Source of the DNA: CALROG01 sp943369755
GTDB lineage: Bacteria > Pseudomonadota > Gammaproteobacteria > Burkholderiales > Burkholderiaceae_C
Length of the DNA: 64,000 bases
Direction: 5' to 3'
NCBI GenBank assembly: GCA_943369755.1
Contig: CALROG020000011.1
Span: 1-64,000, forward strand
How positions within the stretch are numbered: position 1 is the first letter of the stretch; each line of letters opens with the position of its first letter. Positions 17,269-25,755 of this stretch are shown here, in pieces. A model generated the notes under the pieces. It ran no database searches. It saw only the letters and a program-made list of their open reading frames with translations, and was not told where the DNA came from. The position numbers and the translations under genes are program-made.

Positions 17269-17288
17269 GCCGCTATAAAAATGGTAGC
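17240..17288 (-). repeat. Dispersed ~60-bp repeat, copy D (end of lysR)
   Basis: On the minus strand this segment aligns with copy A: GCTACC...TATAGCGGCTCACGCATATT here against the matching stretch in A. It covers the last nine codons and the stop of lysR, and 20 bases downstream. In the lysR frame the repeat reads AAPAKYA then stop, the same frame as copies A and E. Confidence 0.65.
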
Positions 17289-17295
17289 GTCGGGG

Positions 17296-18021
17296 TTACC
17301 GGCAGATCTCGCCCACCCGGTCCATCAGGTTCATCCACAAGGCCCAGCCCGCCACGCCCATGAGTGCCGCACCTGCCAGGCGGGTACCCCAGTCCTGGCG
17401 CCAGAGGTTGGCCCGGCGGTTCAGTCGCAGCAGCAGCCAGGGCGCGGCCACAATGCCAATGCTGCTGCCCGCGGCGAACAGCGCCATGGTGAACGCACCT
17501 TGCACTGCGCCGCCGCTGAGCGCAGCCACCAGCAAGGCTGAGTACAGCAGACCACACGGCATCAAGGCCCAGAGCGCGCCGGTGGCCAACAGCCCGCCGG
17601 GTGCGCGTGCCAGCGGCTGCACACGCGTCCAGAGCGCGCGTCCGGCCCGGTCGACCCAGGCGGGCTGGCGGGCCAGCACCAGCAACATCAAGCCCCAGAC
17701 CAGCAGCCCGCCATGAAAAAGCGCCCAGACCGGTCGCAGTGCCGCAGCCTGCGTGGTCAGCCAGGCCAGGCTTTGCATGGCGCTGGCGGCCAGCGCCCCG
17801 GCAGCGGCGTAGCCCAGCAGGCGGCCGACTTGCAGCATCAGTGTGGCCTGCACAGGTGTGCGGCTCAGCACCGCAACCCCCGGCATGCCTACGGGCTGCA
17901 GGCTGGCGTTGCCGGACGACAGCCGTACCACACCGGCGCAGGCGGCACCGCACATGGCCGCGCAATGCGGGCCACCAGCCAGCCCCATTAGCAAGGCAGT
18001 AACCGCCAGCGTGCTGAACAT
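17296..18021 (-). CDS. TauE/SafE-like membrane protein near cbb3 genes (COG2836 type)
   Basis: This 241-residue membrane protein has about six hydrophobic segments and starts MFSTLAVTALLMGLAGGPHCAAMCG. The PHC-x3-C motif near the N-terminus is typical of the COG2836 branch, which often sits beside cytochrome cbb3 or copper genes. It follows hemN by 12 bases on the same strand. A role in copper handling or oxidase maturation is likely from context, but direct evidence is lacking. Confidence 0.8.
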   Translation of the reverse strand: MFSTLAVTALLMGLAGGPHCAAMCGAACAGVVRLSSGNASLQPVGMPGVAVLSRTPVQATLMLQVGRLLGYAAAGALAASAMQSLAWLTTQAAALRPVWALFHGGLLVWGLMLLVLARQPAWVDRAGRALWTRVQPLARAPGGLLATGALWALMPCGLLYSALLVAALSGGAVQGAFTMALFAAGSSIGIVAAPWLLLRLNRRANLWRQDWGTRLAGAALMGVAGWALWMNLMDRVGEICR

Positions 18022-18033
18022 GCTCGTGTCGCC

Positions 18034-19416
18034 TCAAATAATGCGCGAGAACTTCGCGCGATTTCGGTCGGCCTGCAGGTAGCGGTCAAACACCATGGCT
18101 ACGGCCCGCACAAAAAACCAGCCTTGCGCCGTGACCTGAATGCCGGCCGCGTCCAGCACCACCAGGCCCTGGTCGGCGAGCGGGAGCAGCTGCGCCAGTT
18201 CAGGCGCAAAGGTGGTCTTGAAGTCCAGCAGCCAGGCCAGCTCAATCGACTCAAACAGCACCTGGCCCTGGCACATCAGCGCCATGATCACGGCACGGCG
18301 CGCCAGATCGTCACGGGTCAGCGCCAGGCCGCGCACCACCGGCAGGCGGCCCTGGTCCAGGTGGTCGCAATACTCTTCCATGGTTTTGGCGTTCTGGCTG
18401 TAGGTGGCCCCAATCCGGCCAATCGCCGATACGCCCAGCGCGACCAGGTCGCAGTCGGGCTGGGTGCTGTAGCCCTGAAAGTTGCGGTGCAGCCGCCCCT
18501 GGCGTTTGGCCACGGCCAGAGAATCTTGCGGCAACGCAAAGTGGTCCATGCCAATGTAGATGTACCCCGCACTCTGAAATGCCTCGAGCGACCGGGACAG
18601 CATGGCGACCTTGGCAGCCGCCCCCGGTAGCTCGGCCGACACAATGCGCCGCTGCGGCTTGAACCGCTCTGGCAAATGGGCATAGGCATACAGGGCTATA
18701 CGATCAGGCCGCAACTGCTGTACCTGCGCAAGCGTGCGGGCAAATGATTCGGGCGTCTGGCGCGGCAGGCCGTAGATCAAGTCCAGGTTGATCGAGTCAA
18801 AACCGATTGCGCGCGCCTGCTCCATCAATGCAAATACCTGCTGCGCCGGCTGGATTCGGTGAACCGCCTTCTGCACCTCAGGGTCAAAGTCCTGCACACC
18901 GAAACTGATGCGGTTGAATCCCAGGTCGGCCAGCGCATGCAGGCGTTCGGCATTTACCGTGCGCGGGTCCACCTCGACCGAATACTCGCCCCCGCTGGCC
19001 AGCACGAAGCTGCGCCGCAGCATGGCCATCAGCTCTCGCAACTCGTCGTCACTCATGAAGGTGGGGGTGCCGCCGCCAAGATGGATCTGGGTCACCGGCT
19101 GGCCCAGGCCGGTGTGCTGGGTAAGCAGGTCTACCTCGCGGGCCAGGTAGCGCAGGTAGGTGGCCGATCGTTCATGGTGCTTGGTGATGATCTTGTTGCA
19201 GGCGCAGTAGTAGCACAGCGACTCACAGAACGGAATGTGCACATATACCGAGAGCGGCGTCGCCAGCGCCCCAGGCCCGGCCCGGCGCTGGGCCAGTGCC
19301 TGGACGTGGTCGGCAGCAGAGAACGCTTCGACGAAGCGGTCCGCGGTGGGGTAGGAGGTGTAGCGCGGCCCCCCGATGTCGAAGCGCCGAAGCAATTCGG
19401 GCGAAACTGGGTTCAT
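18034..19416 (-). CDS. hemN: Oxygen-independent coproporphyrinogen III oxidase HemN
   Basis: This 460-residue radical-SAM enzyme converts coproporphyrinogen III to protoporphyrinogen IX for haem synthesis without oxygen. It has the cluster motif CESLCYYCAC (C-x3-C-x2-C), a GGGTPTFMSDDEL motif and HIPFCESLC typical of HemN. I chose ATG 19416 (MNPVSPELLRRFDIGGPRYT); a GTG three codons upstream is possible. A good FNR box lies 36 bases upstream of the ATG. Haem supply fits the cbb3 oxidase and cytochromes encoded nearby. Confidence 0.95.
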   Translation of the reverse strand: MNPVSPELLRRFDIGGPRYTSYPTADRFVEAFSAADHVQALAQRRAGPGALATPLSVYVHIPFCESLCYYCACNKIITKHHERSATYLRYLAREVDLLTQHTGLGQPVTQIHLGGGTPTFMSDDELRELMAMLRRSFVLASGGEYSVEVDPRTVNAERLHALADLGFNRISFGVQDFDPEVQKAVHRIQPAQQVFALMEQARAIGFDSINLDLIYGLPRQTPESFARTLAQVQQLRPDRIALYAYAHLPERFKPQRRIVSAELPGAAAKVAMLSRSLEAFQSAGYIYIGMDHFALPQDSLAVAKRQGRLHRNFQGYSTQPDCDLVALGVSAIGRIGATYSQNAKTMEEYCDHLDQGRLPVVRGLALTRDDLARRAVIMALMCQGQVLFESIELAWLLDFKTTFAPELAQLLPLADQGLVVLDAAGIQVTAQGWFFVRAVAMVFDRYLQADRNRAKFSRII

Positions 19417-19451
19417 GGCGGCCACTTTGCCGCCACTGCCCTTCTGGCGGA

Positions 19452-19465
19452 TTGATATGGGTCAA
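19452..19465. promoter_or_regulatory. FNR box between hemN and fnr
   Basis: The sequence TTGAT-ATGG-GTCAA matches the FNR consensus TTGAT-N4-ATCAA at nine of ten defined positions. It lies between the divergent hemN and fnr genes, at a distance that fits control of either, including fnr autoregulation. Confidence 0.8.
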
Positions 19466-19573
19466 CTAGATTGCGCAAGCGCAGACGACAATTTTGTCCA
19501 GACCCCAAGCCCTCCCCCCGTCAAAGGAATCCACTTGCCAACCCAGCTCGCGAAGCGGATCGCCACGGCACCG

Positions 19574-20308
19574 ATGCATCTTGTGGACACGCAATCAATC
19601 AAGATTGCCTGCTCAAACTGCAAGCTGCGTGAGCTGTGCATGCCCATCGGACTGAGCCCCGAAGAGTTGGCTCGCATCGACGCGGTAGTGGCCACCCGGC
19701 GCAGGGTCAAGCGTGGCAGCGCGCTATTTCGCACCGGCGAGGCTTTCACCTCCCTGTTTGCGATCCGAACCGGCTTCTTCAAGACCTGCGTGACCGCGCA
19801 AGACGGTCGCGACCAGGTCACCGGCTTCCAGATGGCGGGCGAGATCATTGGCCTGGACGGCATCGTCAGCGACCGCCACACCTGTGACGCCGTGGCGCTG
19901 GAAGACGCTGAAGTCTGCGTCATGCCGTTTGAGCGCATCGGCGAGCTCGCGCGTGAAGTCGGCGCGCTACAGCGCCACCTGCACCGTGTGATGAGCCGCG
20001 AGATCGTGCGCGAGCATGGTGTCATGCTGTTGCTGGGTGGCATGCACGCCGAAGAGCGGCTGGCCGCCTTCCTGCTCAATCTGATCCAACGGCTACAAGC
20101 GCGCGGCTTCTCAAGCTCTGAGCTCGTGCTGCGCATGACGCGCCAGGAAATCGGCAACTACCTCGGCCTCAAGCTCGAAACGGTGAGCCGCACGTTCTCA
20201 AAGTTCCACTCTCTCGGTCTGATTGAGGTGCGCCAGCGCCAGGTGAGAATTGTGGACGCTGCGGCGCTGCGCCAGATCGTCAATCCCGCCGCCTGCGCCA
20301 GCGACTGA
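19574..20308 (+). CDS. fnr: FNR-type oxygen-sensing regulator
   Basis: This 244-residue CRP/FNR regulator senses oxygen through a 4Fe-4S cluster. The ligands are present: C13, C16 and C22 in CSNCKLRELC, and a fourth in EDAEVCVMPF (the counterpart of C122 in E. coli). The C-terminal helix-turn-helix (RQEIGNYLGLKLETVSRTFSKF) has the ETVSR recognition residues that read TTGAT. I chose the ATG at 19574 because the earlier in-frame ATG lies inside the FNR box and the resulting length fits FNR (about 250). Likely targets are hemN, cco and usp genes nearby. Confidence 0.92.
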   Translation: MHLVDTQSIKIACSNCKLRELCMPIGLSPEELARIDAVVATRRRVKRGSALFRTGEAFTSLFAIRTGFFKTCVTAQDGRDQVTGFQMAGEIIGLDGIVSDRHTCDAVALEDAEVCVMPFERIGELAREVGALQRHLHRVMSREIVREHGVMLLLGGMHAEERLAAFLLNLIQRLQARGFSSSELVLRMTRQEIGNYLGLKLETVSRTFSKFHSLGLIEVRQRQVRIVDAAALRQIVNPAACASD

Positions 20309-20320
20309 CCCCGGGACAGC

Positions 20321-21262
20321 ATGGCCCGCTTTCTCACGGTCACCATGAATCCTGCGGTGGATATCTTTGCGACCACCGCGCAGGTGCTACCAACCCACAA
20401 GCTGCGCTGTACGGATGCCCAGATCCACCCGGGAGGCGGCGGCATCAATGTTGCCCGCGTGTTGCACCGGCTGGGCGCGTCCGCCCTGGCGCTGTACCCC
20501 GCTGGTGGCATGACGGGGAACCAGTTGCAGCAGTTGCTCAATCACGAACAGCTGCCTCACCGCGCCATGCCCATAACAGACGAAACACGCACCAGCTTCA
20601 CGGCCCACGAGTCGTCCAGTGGGCAGGACTTCCGGTTTGTACTGCCGGGGCCCCGCCTGACCGAGCCACAATGGCAAGCCTGCCTGACACGGGTGGGGGC
20701 ACAGCAGCCAGCGCCCGGCTGGCTGGTAGCCAGCGGCAGCCTGCCACCCGGTGCACCGCCAGACTTTCATGCCCGGCTGGCCAAACTGGCGCGCGCACGC
20801 GGCTGGCGGATGGTGCTGGACAGCTCCGGGCCGGCGCTGGCGGCTGCGCTGGCGCAGGGCGTGTACCTTGTCAAGCCGAGCCTGCGCGAGCTGCGTGAGC
20901 TGACTGGCCTGCCATTGCAGACCCCGTCGGACTGGTTGGCCGCAGCGCGCGGGCTGATTCAGCGCGGGCAGACACAGGTGGTTGCACTGTCCCTTGGCGA
21001 AAGCGGTGCCATGCTGGTCACTGCCGACACAGCCTTGACAGCAGCTTCCCTGCGAGTGCAGGTAGCCAGCACGATTGGCGCTGGCGACAGTTTTTTGGCC
21101 GGCCTGCTGTGGGCGCTGGACCGCGACGCCAGCCCCGGCGAAGCGCTGCGCTATGGCGTGGCTGCCGGAGCGGCAGCGCTGCTGTCAGCAGGCACGGCAC
21201 TGAGCCAGGCCGCCGACGTGCAGCAGTTGTACCTCCAGGCCCGCGCTGTGCCGGCCGCTTGA
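20321..21262 (+). CDS. PfkB-family sugar kinase (1-phosphofructokinase-like)
   Basis: This 313-residue ribokinase-fold kinase has the N-terminal signature TVTMNPAVD, the glycine-rich GGGGINVARVLHRLGA, and the C-terminal anion-hole and catalytic base motif STIGAGDSFLAGLLW. It resembles 6-phosphofructokinase II/1-phosphofructokinase. It lies 12 bases after fnr and 16 bases before the AMP/thymidine phosphorylase gene, and is probably in one operon with it and the PRPP synthetase gene. A pentose-phosphate substrate such as ribose 1-phosphate is possible from this context, but a hexose phosphate is the default. Confidence 0.88.
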   Translation: MARFLTVTMNPAVDIFATTAQVLPTHKLRCTDAQIHPGGGGINVARVLHRLGASALALYPAGGMTGNQLQQLLNHEQLPHRAMPITDETRTSFTAHESSSGQDFRFVLPGPRLTEPQWQACLTRVGAQQPAPGWLVASGSLPPGAPPDFHARLAKLARARGWRMVLDSSGPALAAALAQGVYLVKPSLRELRELTGLPLQTPSDWLAAARGLIQRGQTQVVALSLGESGAMLVTADTALTAASLRVQVASTIGAGDSFLAGLLWALDRDASPGEALRYGVAAGAAALLSAGTALSQAADVQQLYLQARAVPAA

Positions 21263-21278
21263 CGCTGCAACTCGCCCC

Positions 21279-22820
21279 ATGCAGTCCGCCGACGCAACCC
21301 CACCACAGCCTGCACCCGCCAGTCGCCTGCGCCTGCGCCGCCTGGGCATCGACACATACCAGGAACCGGTGCTGTACATGCACCGTGACTGCCCGGTCTG
21401 CCAGGCCGAGGGGTTCGAGGCGCAGTCGCGTGTTGAGTTGCGGCTGCAGGGCCGCATCATCATTGCCACGCTGAATGTGGTGACAGGTGACTTTCTGGCA
21501 CCAGACGAAGCCGGCCTTTCTGAAGCCGCCTGGCGACTGCTGAAAGCGCAGCCCGGTGAAGCAGTCTCATTGCACCATCCCGCGCCGATCGAGTCTCTCA
21601 GCCATGTCCGCGCCAAGGTCTATGGCAAGCGGTTGAGTCATAGCGCTATTGACGCGGTGATCACGGACGTGACTGCCGGTCGCTATTCCGACCTGCAGCT
21701 CGCGGCCTTCGTCACCGCTTGCGCCGGCGACCACCTGAACCTGGACGAGACCATCGCACTCACGCGCGCCATGGTCAATGCGGGCGAACGCATGGCCTGG
21801 GGCCAAGGCCCGGTGATGGACAAGCATTGCGTCGGGGGCCTGCCCGGCAACCGCACCACAATGATCATCGTGCCAATCATCGCGGCCTGCGGGCTGCGCA
21901 TGCCCAAAACCTCCTCCCGCGCCATCACCTCGCCCGCCGGTACAGCCGACACGATGGAAACACTGGCACCTGTTGATCTGGACGTGGCACAGATCCGCCG
22001 GGTGGTGGACCAGACCGGCGGCTGCATCGTCTGGGGCGGTGCCGTGCGCCTGAGTCCGGCGGACGACATCCTGATTCGCGTTGAGCGCCCGCTGGACCTG
22101 GACAGCCCGGGCCAGTTGGTGGCGTCGGTCCTGTCCAAGAAAGCAGCCGCGGGCGCTACCCATGTGCTGATCGACATACCGGTGGGACTGACGGCCAAGG
22201 TACGCAGCGTGCAGGCAGCCAGTCAACTCGGCCGCCAACTTGAGGCGGTGGGCGACGCGCTCGGCCTGAGGGTACGGGTCATACAGACCGACGGTGTGGC
22301 GCCCGTAGGCCGTGGCATCGGGCCCGCACTGGAAGCGCGCGACGTCCTCGCAGTGCTGCGCCGCACGGCAAACGCCCCCGCCGACCTGGCTATGCGCGCC
22401 TTGCAATTGGCCGGGCAGATTCTGGAGTTTGGCGGCGCAGCGCCGGTAGGCACCGGACTGGCCCAGGCCACGGAAATACTGCATGACGGGCGCGCCTGGC
22501 AGAAGTTCCAGGCGATCTGCGAAGCCCAGGGCGGCCTGCGCGAGCCCCCGGTGGCCGCCCATCAGCAGCCTGTCACGGCCCGCCACGGCGGCACCGTGAT
22601 CGCCATTGACAACCGCCGCCTGGCACGCATCGCCAAACTGGCGGGAGCCCCGACCTCGCCTTGCGCTGGCATTGACATGCAGGTGCAGCTGGGCGAGGTG
22701 GTTGAGCGCGGCCAGCCCCTGTTTACGCTGCATGCTGCCACGCCGGGCGCGCTGGACTACGCGCTGGACTACGCCAACACGCAGGCTGAGGCGGTGCACC
22801 TTATGTCGGAGGCAACATGA
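21279..22820 (+). CDS. AMP phosphorylase/thymidine phosphorylase family protein
   Basis: This 513-residue protein belongs to the nucleoside phosphorylase-II family. It has the AMPpase-type N-terminal extension (about 80 residues), the phosphate-binding DKHCVGGLPGNRTT motif, and the PKTSSRAITSPAGTADTMETLAP block, which is close to archaeal AMP phosphorylase. It is longer than DeoA (about 440). It would split a nucleoside or nucleotide with phosphate to give a base and a ribose 1-phosphate or ribose 1,5-bisphosphate. It overlaps the PRPP synthetase gene by ATGA. Confidence 0.87.
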   Translation: MQSADATPPQPAPASRLRLRRLGIDTYQEPVLYMHRDCPVCQAEGFEAQSRVELRLQGRIIIATLNVVTGDFLAPDEAGLSEAAWRLLKAQPGEAVSLHHPAPIESLSHVRAKVYGKRLSHSAIDAVITDVTAGRYSDLQLAAFVTACAGDHLNLDETIALTRAMVNAGERMAWGQGPVMDKHCVGGLPGNRTTMIIVPIIAACGLRMPKTSSRAITSPAGTADTMETLAPVDLDVAQIRRVVDQTGGCIVWGGAVRLSPADDILIRVERPLDLDSPGQLVASVLSKKAAAGATHVLIDIPVGLTAKVRSVQAASQLGRQLEAVGDALGLRVRVIQTDGVAPVGRGIGPALEARDVLAVLRRTANAPADLAMRALQLAGQILEFGGAAPVGTGLAQATEILHDGRAWQKFQAICEAQGGLREPPVAAHQQPVTARHGGTVIAIDNRRLARIAKLAGAPTSPCAGIDMQVQLGEVVERGQPLFTLHAATPGALDYALDYANTQAEAVHLMSEAT

Positions 22821-23713
22821 CAGCAGTCAACCCCCTGGTGGTCGCCCTGCCCGGTTCCAGCGGCTTGGCTACTGCGCTGGCGCGCAGTCTGCGCTGCGAA
22901 TGCATCGAGCTGGCGCTGCACCAGTTCCCCGACGGCGAAACGCTGGTACGCCTGGACGCGCCGGTGAAAGGCCGCAGCGTGGTGTTCGCCGGCAGCCTGG
23001 ACCAACCGGACGCCAGAACACTGGCCCTGCTCTTCGCTGCCGACACCGCGCGCGAGCTGGGCGCGCTGAAGGTCGGGCTGGTGGCTCCTTACCTGGCCTA
23101 TATGCGACAGGACAAGCGGTTCCAGCCCGGCGAGGCAGTCACGTCGCGCAGCTACGCCCGACTGCTTTCCAACGCGCTGGATTTCCTGGTCACCGTGGAC
23201 CCGCACTTGCACCGCTGGCGCAGTCTGGACGACATCTACACCATCCCCACAGCGGTAGTGCCTGCCGCGCCACTGATTGCACGCTGGCTGGCGCGCAACG
23301 TTGCGCAGCCTTTGTTGATTGGCCCTGACAGCGAGAGTGCGCAATGGGTCGCGCAGGTCGCGCGGCTGGCCGACGCGCCGTGGGCCGTGATGGCCAAAAC
23401 CCGGCGCGGCGACCGCGACGTGACTGTCAAGCTCGCCCGTACCGAACCGTGGCCAGGACGCGTACCAGTGCTGCTGGACGACATCGTCAGCACCGGCCAG
23501 ACGCTGGTGGCCGCCACCGCCGCACTAACAAAGATCGGCCTGCCCGCGCCGGTCTGCATTGCCGTGCACGCGCTGTTCGACACCCTGGCAATGGCCCGCC
23601 TCAAGGCAGCCGGCGTGCGCCGCATTGTGAGCTGCGACAGCATTGCCCACAGCTCCAACGCAATCCGCCTGCACACGCCACTGGCGCAGGCTACGCGGCG
23701 GTTGCTGGCTTGA
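22817..23713 (+). CDS. Short ribose-phosphate pyrophosphokinase (PRPP synthetase-like)
   Basis: This 298-residue protein has the PRPP synthetase fold: VVALPGSSGLATALA, HQFPDGETLVRL, the flexible-loop equivalent APYLAYMRQDKRF, DPHLHR, and the PRPP-binding loop LLDDIVSTGQTL. It is shorter than the housekeeping enzyme (about 315) and resembles the archaeal type. It makes PRPP from ribose 5-phosphate and ATP. Overlap with the phosphorylase gene points to a shared salvage pathway. A second housekeeping prs is expected elsewhere in the genome. Confidence 0.87.
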   Translation: MTAVNPLVVALPGSSGLATALARSLRCECIELALHQFPDGETLVRLDAPVKGRSVVFAGSLDQPDARTLALLFAADTARELGALKVGLVAPYLAYMRQDKRFQPGEAVTSRSYARLLSNALDFLVTVDPHLHRWRSLDDIYTIPTAVVPAAPLIARWLARNVAQPLLIGPDSESAQWVAQVARLADAPWAVMAKTRRGDRDVTVKLARTEPWPGRVPVLLDDIVSTGQTLVAATAALTKIGLPAPVCIAVHALFDTLAMARLKAAGVRRIVSCDSIAHSSNAIRLHTPLAQATRRLLA

Positions 23714-23780
23714 TACGCTATCCGTTCGAGGGCTTCTTACGCAGCATTGACTGGGCCTGACGCCACCTTTTCCGCGGGCA

Positions 23781-24569
23781 TCAATGCATCCGGGTCTCAA
23801 ACGCCCGGGTTAGCCCGTCCAGGTCAATGATGCGGATGTGGCGCTTGTCTACCTCCAGCAGGCGTTGTTGCTGGAAGGCAGAGAAAGTGCGGCTCACCGT
23901 CTCCAGGGTCATGCCCAGGTAGCTGCCGATTTCAGCACGCGACATGCGCAGGTGAAACTCGCTGGGCGAGTAGCCGCGGGCCTTGAGGCGCTGCGAAAGG
24001 TTGAGCAGAAACGACGCCAGGCGCTCCTCTGCATTCATGCTGCCCAACAGCATCATCAGGCTGTGCTCGCGCACGATCTCGCGGCTCATCAGGCGGGTCA
24101 CTGCGTCTTGCAGACCTGCCGCGCCCATCGCCACCTTGGCCAGGTGGCTGTAGGGAATAGCGCAGACTTCGGCGTCCTCCAGCGCAATCGCGCTGGACGC
24201 GTGCTTGCCACTGGCAATGCCGTCCAGCCCCATCAGCTCGCCGGCCATGTAAAAGCCCATCAACTGCTCGCGCCCGTCTGGCAGCGTCAGGCGGGTCTTG
24301 AAGGTGCCACTGCGCGCGGCGTAAATATACGCAAAGGTCTCACCCTCCTGGTACAGGTCCTGCCCGGCCGCCACCTTGCGACGGCTGAACATCAGGTTGT
24401 CCAGCTCGTCAACGTCATGCCCGGTCATGCCGCAGGGAAGGCACAGGTCTCGCAGGTGGCAGGTAGAACACTGTGTGCTCAGCGGTGACAGCGGCGGGCT
24501 GGTACGGGCGGCCTCCTGGCGCAGAAACGGCAGGGGTCGGATCGGCGCTTCGAGTACTGCACTGTTCAT
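23781..24569 (-). CDS. Second FNR-type regulator
   Basis: This 262-residue CRP/FNR protein has cluster cysteines C-x2-C-x5-C (CSTCHLRDLC) and the fourth in EDAEVCAIPY. The recognition helix (ETVSRTFSAFQQQ) has the same ETVSR residues as the first FNR. Two in-frame start codons exist; ATG 24569 is chosen because it gives MNSAVLEAPIRPLPFL, and the upstream one overlaps the receiver gene. It probably binds the same sites as FNR, so the two paralogues may share or split the regulon. Confidence 0.88.
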   Translation of the reverse strand: MNSAVLEAPIRPLPFLRQEAARTSPPLSPLSTQCSTCHLRDLCLPCGMTGHDVDELDNLMFSRRKVAAGQDLYQEGETFAYIYAARSGTFKTRLTLPDGREQLMGFYMAGELMGLDGIASGKHASSAIALEDAEVCAIPYSHLAKVAMGAAGLQDAVTRLMSREIVREHSLMMLLGSMNAEERLASFLLNLSQRLKARGYSPSEFHLRMSRAEIGSYLGMTLETVSRTFSAFQQQRLLEVDKRHIRIIDLDGLTRAFETRMH

Positions 24570-24601
24570 GGTGGTCTTCCGGTTGATATCGTTGGCTTCG
24601 T

Positions 24602-24991
24602 TCAATGCACGGTGGGCCGGGACGCCAGCGCCACGGCCTGTGCGAGCTGGTCGAACTCGTTGCTCTTGTCCAGAAAGCGGGCGGCCCCCGCGCCCAGGTA
24701 GCGCTTGCGGTAGCCGGGGCCAGCGCTGTTGCTGAAGACCACAAAGGCAACGCCAGGGGCCTGCGGCAGCACTTCAAGCAGCACCTGCAGGCCGGTACCG
24801 CCTTGCAACTGGACGTCCAGCACCACCACGTCGGGCTGCGCCGCCAGAATGCCGTCAATCGAGTCCTGCGGTGTTGTGGCCTGGCCAACAATGGCCATGC
24901 TGGCGTCCGCCAGCATGGCGGCCACCCGCTCGCGAACTGAGGCCGAGTCGTCGACCAGATAAACCCGCAAAGGAGGATGGAGTTGAGCCAT
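24602..24991 (-). CDS. Stand-alone receiver domain protein
   Basis: This 129-residue protein is a single CheY-like receiver with no output domain. It has the acidic pair in YLVDDSASVRERV, the phosphate-accepting aspartate in VVVLDVQLQGG, and the conserved lysine in FLDKSNEF. It sits between the second FNR and the NarL-type regulator, all on one strand. It could be a phosphate sink or an input for the neighbouring PAS kinase. Confidence 0.87.
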   Translation of the reverse strand: MAQLHPPLRVYLVDDSASVRERVAAMLADASMAIVGQATTPQDSIDGILAAQPDVVVLDVQLQGGTGLQVLLEVLPQAPGVAFVVFSNSAGPGYRKRYLGAGAARFLDKSNEFDQLAQAVALASRPTVH

Positions 24992-25119
24992 GCCTCAAAT
25001 TTCGCAGCCCATGGCGGTTGCGGCCATCGGCGGACACTGAAAAGCGTGTAGGCCGGTACCCCGATTTGCGCTGAGCCGCCGCCGAGGCCGTCTAGGCGGA
25101 TTCCTAGCGCTCAGGCAGC

Positions 25120-25755
25120 TTACTGCTGGGCCAGGCCATGCCGCAGTGCGTAGCGGATCAGCTCACTCTGGTTGGCCAGCGCCATCTTTTGCATCAGGTT
25201 GGCTTTGTGGGTACTGACGGTCTTGACCGACAGGCTCAACCGGGCCCCAATGTCGGTCACCGAGACGCCGGCGGCCAATAGCAGGAAGACTTCAAACTCG
25301 CGGGGTGATAGCGCCTCGTGCGCCAGTGTCGGGGCACCAGGCATGGCACCCAGCGCGAGCTGCTGCGCCACTTCGGCACTGACAAACGCGCCGCCCGAGG
25401 CGATTTTGCGAATCGCCTGCACCAGCTCCCCAGGCGCGCTTTCTTTGGTCAGATAGCCGCTGGCACCCGACTTGATTGCCCGCACCGCGTATTGCAGTTC
25501 CTGGTGCATGCTGAGCACCAGGATGCGCAACCGCGGCTTTTCAGCCTTCACCAGCTTGATCAGCTCCATGCCGCTGCGCCCCGGCATCGACAGGTCCAGC
25601 ACCAGCACCTCAAACTCGCGCTCGCGCACGACGCGCTGCACTTCTGTGCCGTCGCAGGCTTCGTCCACCACCTGCAAATCTTCAGCTTCACCAACAATGC
25701 GCTTGAGGCCCTCACGCACGATGGCGTGGTCGTCGGCAATCACGATCCGCGTCAT
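25120..25755 (-). CDS. NarL/FixJ-type response regulator
   Basis: This 211-residue regulator has an N-terminal receiver (MTRIVIADDHAIVREGL, phosphate-acceptor aspartate in VLDLSMPG) and a C-terminal LuxR-type helix-turn-helix (LSPREFEVFLLLAAGVSVTDIGARLSLSVKTVSTHKANLMQKM). Its ATG overlaps the stop of the sensor kinase gene (ATGA), so the pair forms a two-component system. Targets are unknown; the location suggests control of respiratory genes. Confidence 0.9.
   Translation of the reverse strand: MTRIVIADDHAIVREGLKRIVGEAEDLQVVDEACDGTEVQRVVREREFEVLVLDLSMPGRSGMELIKLVKAEKPRLRILVLSMHQELQYAVRAIKSGASGYLTKESAPGELVQAIRKIASGGAFVSAEVAQQLALGAMPGAPTLAHEALSPREFEVFLLLAAGVSVTDIGARLSLSVKTVSTHKANLMQKMALANQSELIRYALRHGLAQQ

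Noticed and set aside
19376..19573. An N-terminal extension of fnr starting before 19457
   Set aside because: The earlier start codons lie in or before an FNR box and in hemN sequence; the ATG at 19574 gives the usual FNR length.
24581..24600. An FNR box upstream of the second FNR gene
   Set aside because: TTGAT is present, but the second half (TTGGC) does not match ATCAA.
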